The notes below the pieces were generated by a model. That model ran no database searches. It worked only from the letters and a program-made list of their open reading frames with translations, and was not told the origin of the DNA. A DNA stretch of 5,710 nt from Synechococcaceae bacterium WB8_1B_136 (GTDB lineage: Bacteria; Cyanobacteriota; Cyanobacteriia; PCC-6307; Cyanobiaceae). Made by a program: the position numbers and the translations under genes. Of the stretch, positions 5,145 to 5,710 are shown piece after piece. The first letter of the stretch is position 1; every line of letters begins with the position of its first letter. The stretch lies in NCBI GenBank assembly GCA_010029175.1, contig RGNC01000135.1, positions 1-5,710 on the forward strand. The letters are read 5' to 3'.

Positions 5145-5710
5145 ATGCACCCACTCCCCAGCCGCGAGCAGCTCAACCACTGGGGATCAACCAGCTGGAC
5201 GTTCCTCAAGCGCACACCTCCCTTGGTGTTTGCCATGGCCGTGCTTGGTCTGGGCCTCACAACAGCCAGTGGTGTGCTGGTGAAGGGCATCCGCATCGCC
5301 AACGACACGATCACAGTGACCGGCGCCAGCACCGAGCGGATCACCTCCGACTACGTCGACTGGTCGGTGGAGGTGACCCAGAGCGGCCCCAGCCAACAGG
5401 CCTCCTACCAGGGGCTCCAGCCAGCGGTGCAGAAAACGGTGGCATTCCTGCAAGCTCAGGGCATCGAGCCCGATGAGATGGAGCTTGATTCAGTGAAATC
5501 GGACAAGCAGGAGGTGCGTGATCCCCGCACCGGCGAGCTGCGCTCCACCACCTGGACCACCAAGCAGGCGATCCTGATCGGCAGCTGGAATGTGGACAAG
5601 ATTGCCAAGATCTCTGGGCAGATCGGCCAGCTGATCGGCCAGGGCGTGCCGCTCACCATCAATGAGCCCGCCTACACCTTCACCAAACTCGCCGAAAAGC
5701 GGGTCGACAT
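5145..5710 (+). CDS. SIMPL-domain (DUF541/YggE-like) protein, partial at right edge
   Basis: The first 188 codons are present; the usual length is about 240 residues, so roughly a quarter is outside the window. Residues 1-24 are polar with basic FLKR, and residues 25-46 (from PPLVFAMAVLG to GVLV) form a hydrophobic segment that is a signal anchor or signal peptide. From residue 54 the SIMPL domain begins: ITVTGASTERITSDYVDWSVEV, then a helix with QKTVAFLQAQGIEPDEM and a long beta-rich part. SIMPL proteins are periplasmic or surface-exposed; E. coli YggE is linked to oxidative stress and other members form channel-like oligomers, but the role in this lineage is not known. I chose ATG 5145 as the only ATG in frame after the stop at 5028 and before the membrane segment; TTG codons at 5112 and 5088 are weaker options. 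No promoter or Shine-Dalgarno stands out. It looks like a conserved gene beside an accessory region. Confidence 0.9.
   Translation, partial: MHPLPSREQLNHWGSTSWTFLKRTPPLVFAMAVLGLGLTTASGVLVKGIRIANDTITVTGASTERITSDYVDWSVEVTQSGPSQQASYQGLQPAVQKTVAFLQAQGIEPDEMELDSVKSDKQEVRDPRTGELRSTTWTTKQAILIGSWNVDKIAKISGQIGQLIGQGVPLTINEPAYTFTKLAEKRVD

Noticed and set aside
5027..5662. Minus-strand frames opposite the right-edge gene
   Set aside because: They are antisense to the SIMPL-domain gene, whose signal anchor and ITVTGAS motif define the coding strand.

Overview
The window looks like a stretch of accessory genome from a moderately GC-rich cyanobacterium, probably of the Synechococcus/Cyanobium type. This is an inference from three things: GC-rich third codon positions in the real genes, a SIMPL-domain (DUF541) protein of the kind common in that group at the right edge, and a CRISPR array with long, variable spacers beside type II toxin-antitoxin (TA) modules. 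No rRNA, tRNA or other marker gene confirms the taxon.

Positions 4-2582 are the trailer-side part of a CRISPR array that continues off the left edge. I count 35 repeat units of 36 bp: 29 identical, four with 1-3 substitutions, and two heavily decayed units at the right end. Spacers are mostly 35-45 nt. The decay gradient puts the leader, and probably any cas genes, to the left of the window; no cas gene is visible here. Inside the array are two spacers that look like homologous protospacers (420-456 and 1472-1510), an 11-nt partial repeat duplication (1660-1670) and a spacer with an internal tandem duplication (117-160). A perfect 11-bp inverted repeat follows the last decayed repeat.

Positions 2583-3016 hold no gene I can recognise. 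Positions 3017-3316 on the minus strand encode a small single-pass membrane protein of unknown function. Positions 3348-3487 look like a short plus-strand gene broken by a frameshift.

Positions 3488-4211 carry a Phd/YefM-VapC type TA operon with a palindromic candidate operator and a 1-nt overlap between the genes. Positions 4364-4930 carry a second TA locus of the HigBA type. Its promoter appears to give a leaderless toxin mRNA, its antitoxin HigA is intact, and its toxin HigB has lost the conserved C-terminal core through an internal out-of-frame deletion, so that module is probably toxin-dead. The SIMPL gene starts at 5145 and runs off the right edge.

Read together, this is the old end of a CRISPR array followed by a small defence and addiction neighbourhood with one live and one decaying TA module, then conserved genome. 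I see no wholly new system. The strongest unusual signals are the homologous spacer pair, the HigB internal deletion with a still recognisable C-terminal tail, and the repeat hairpin placed at the extreme 5' edge of the repeat.
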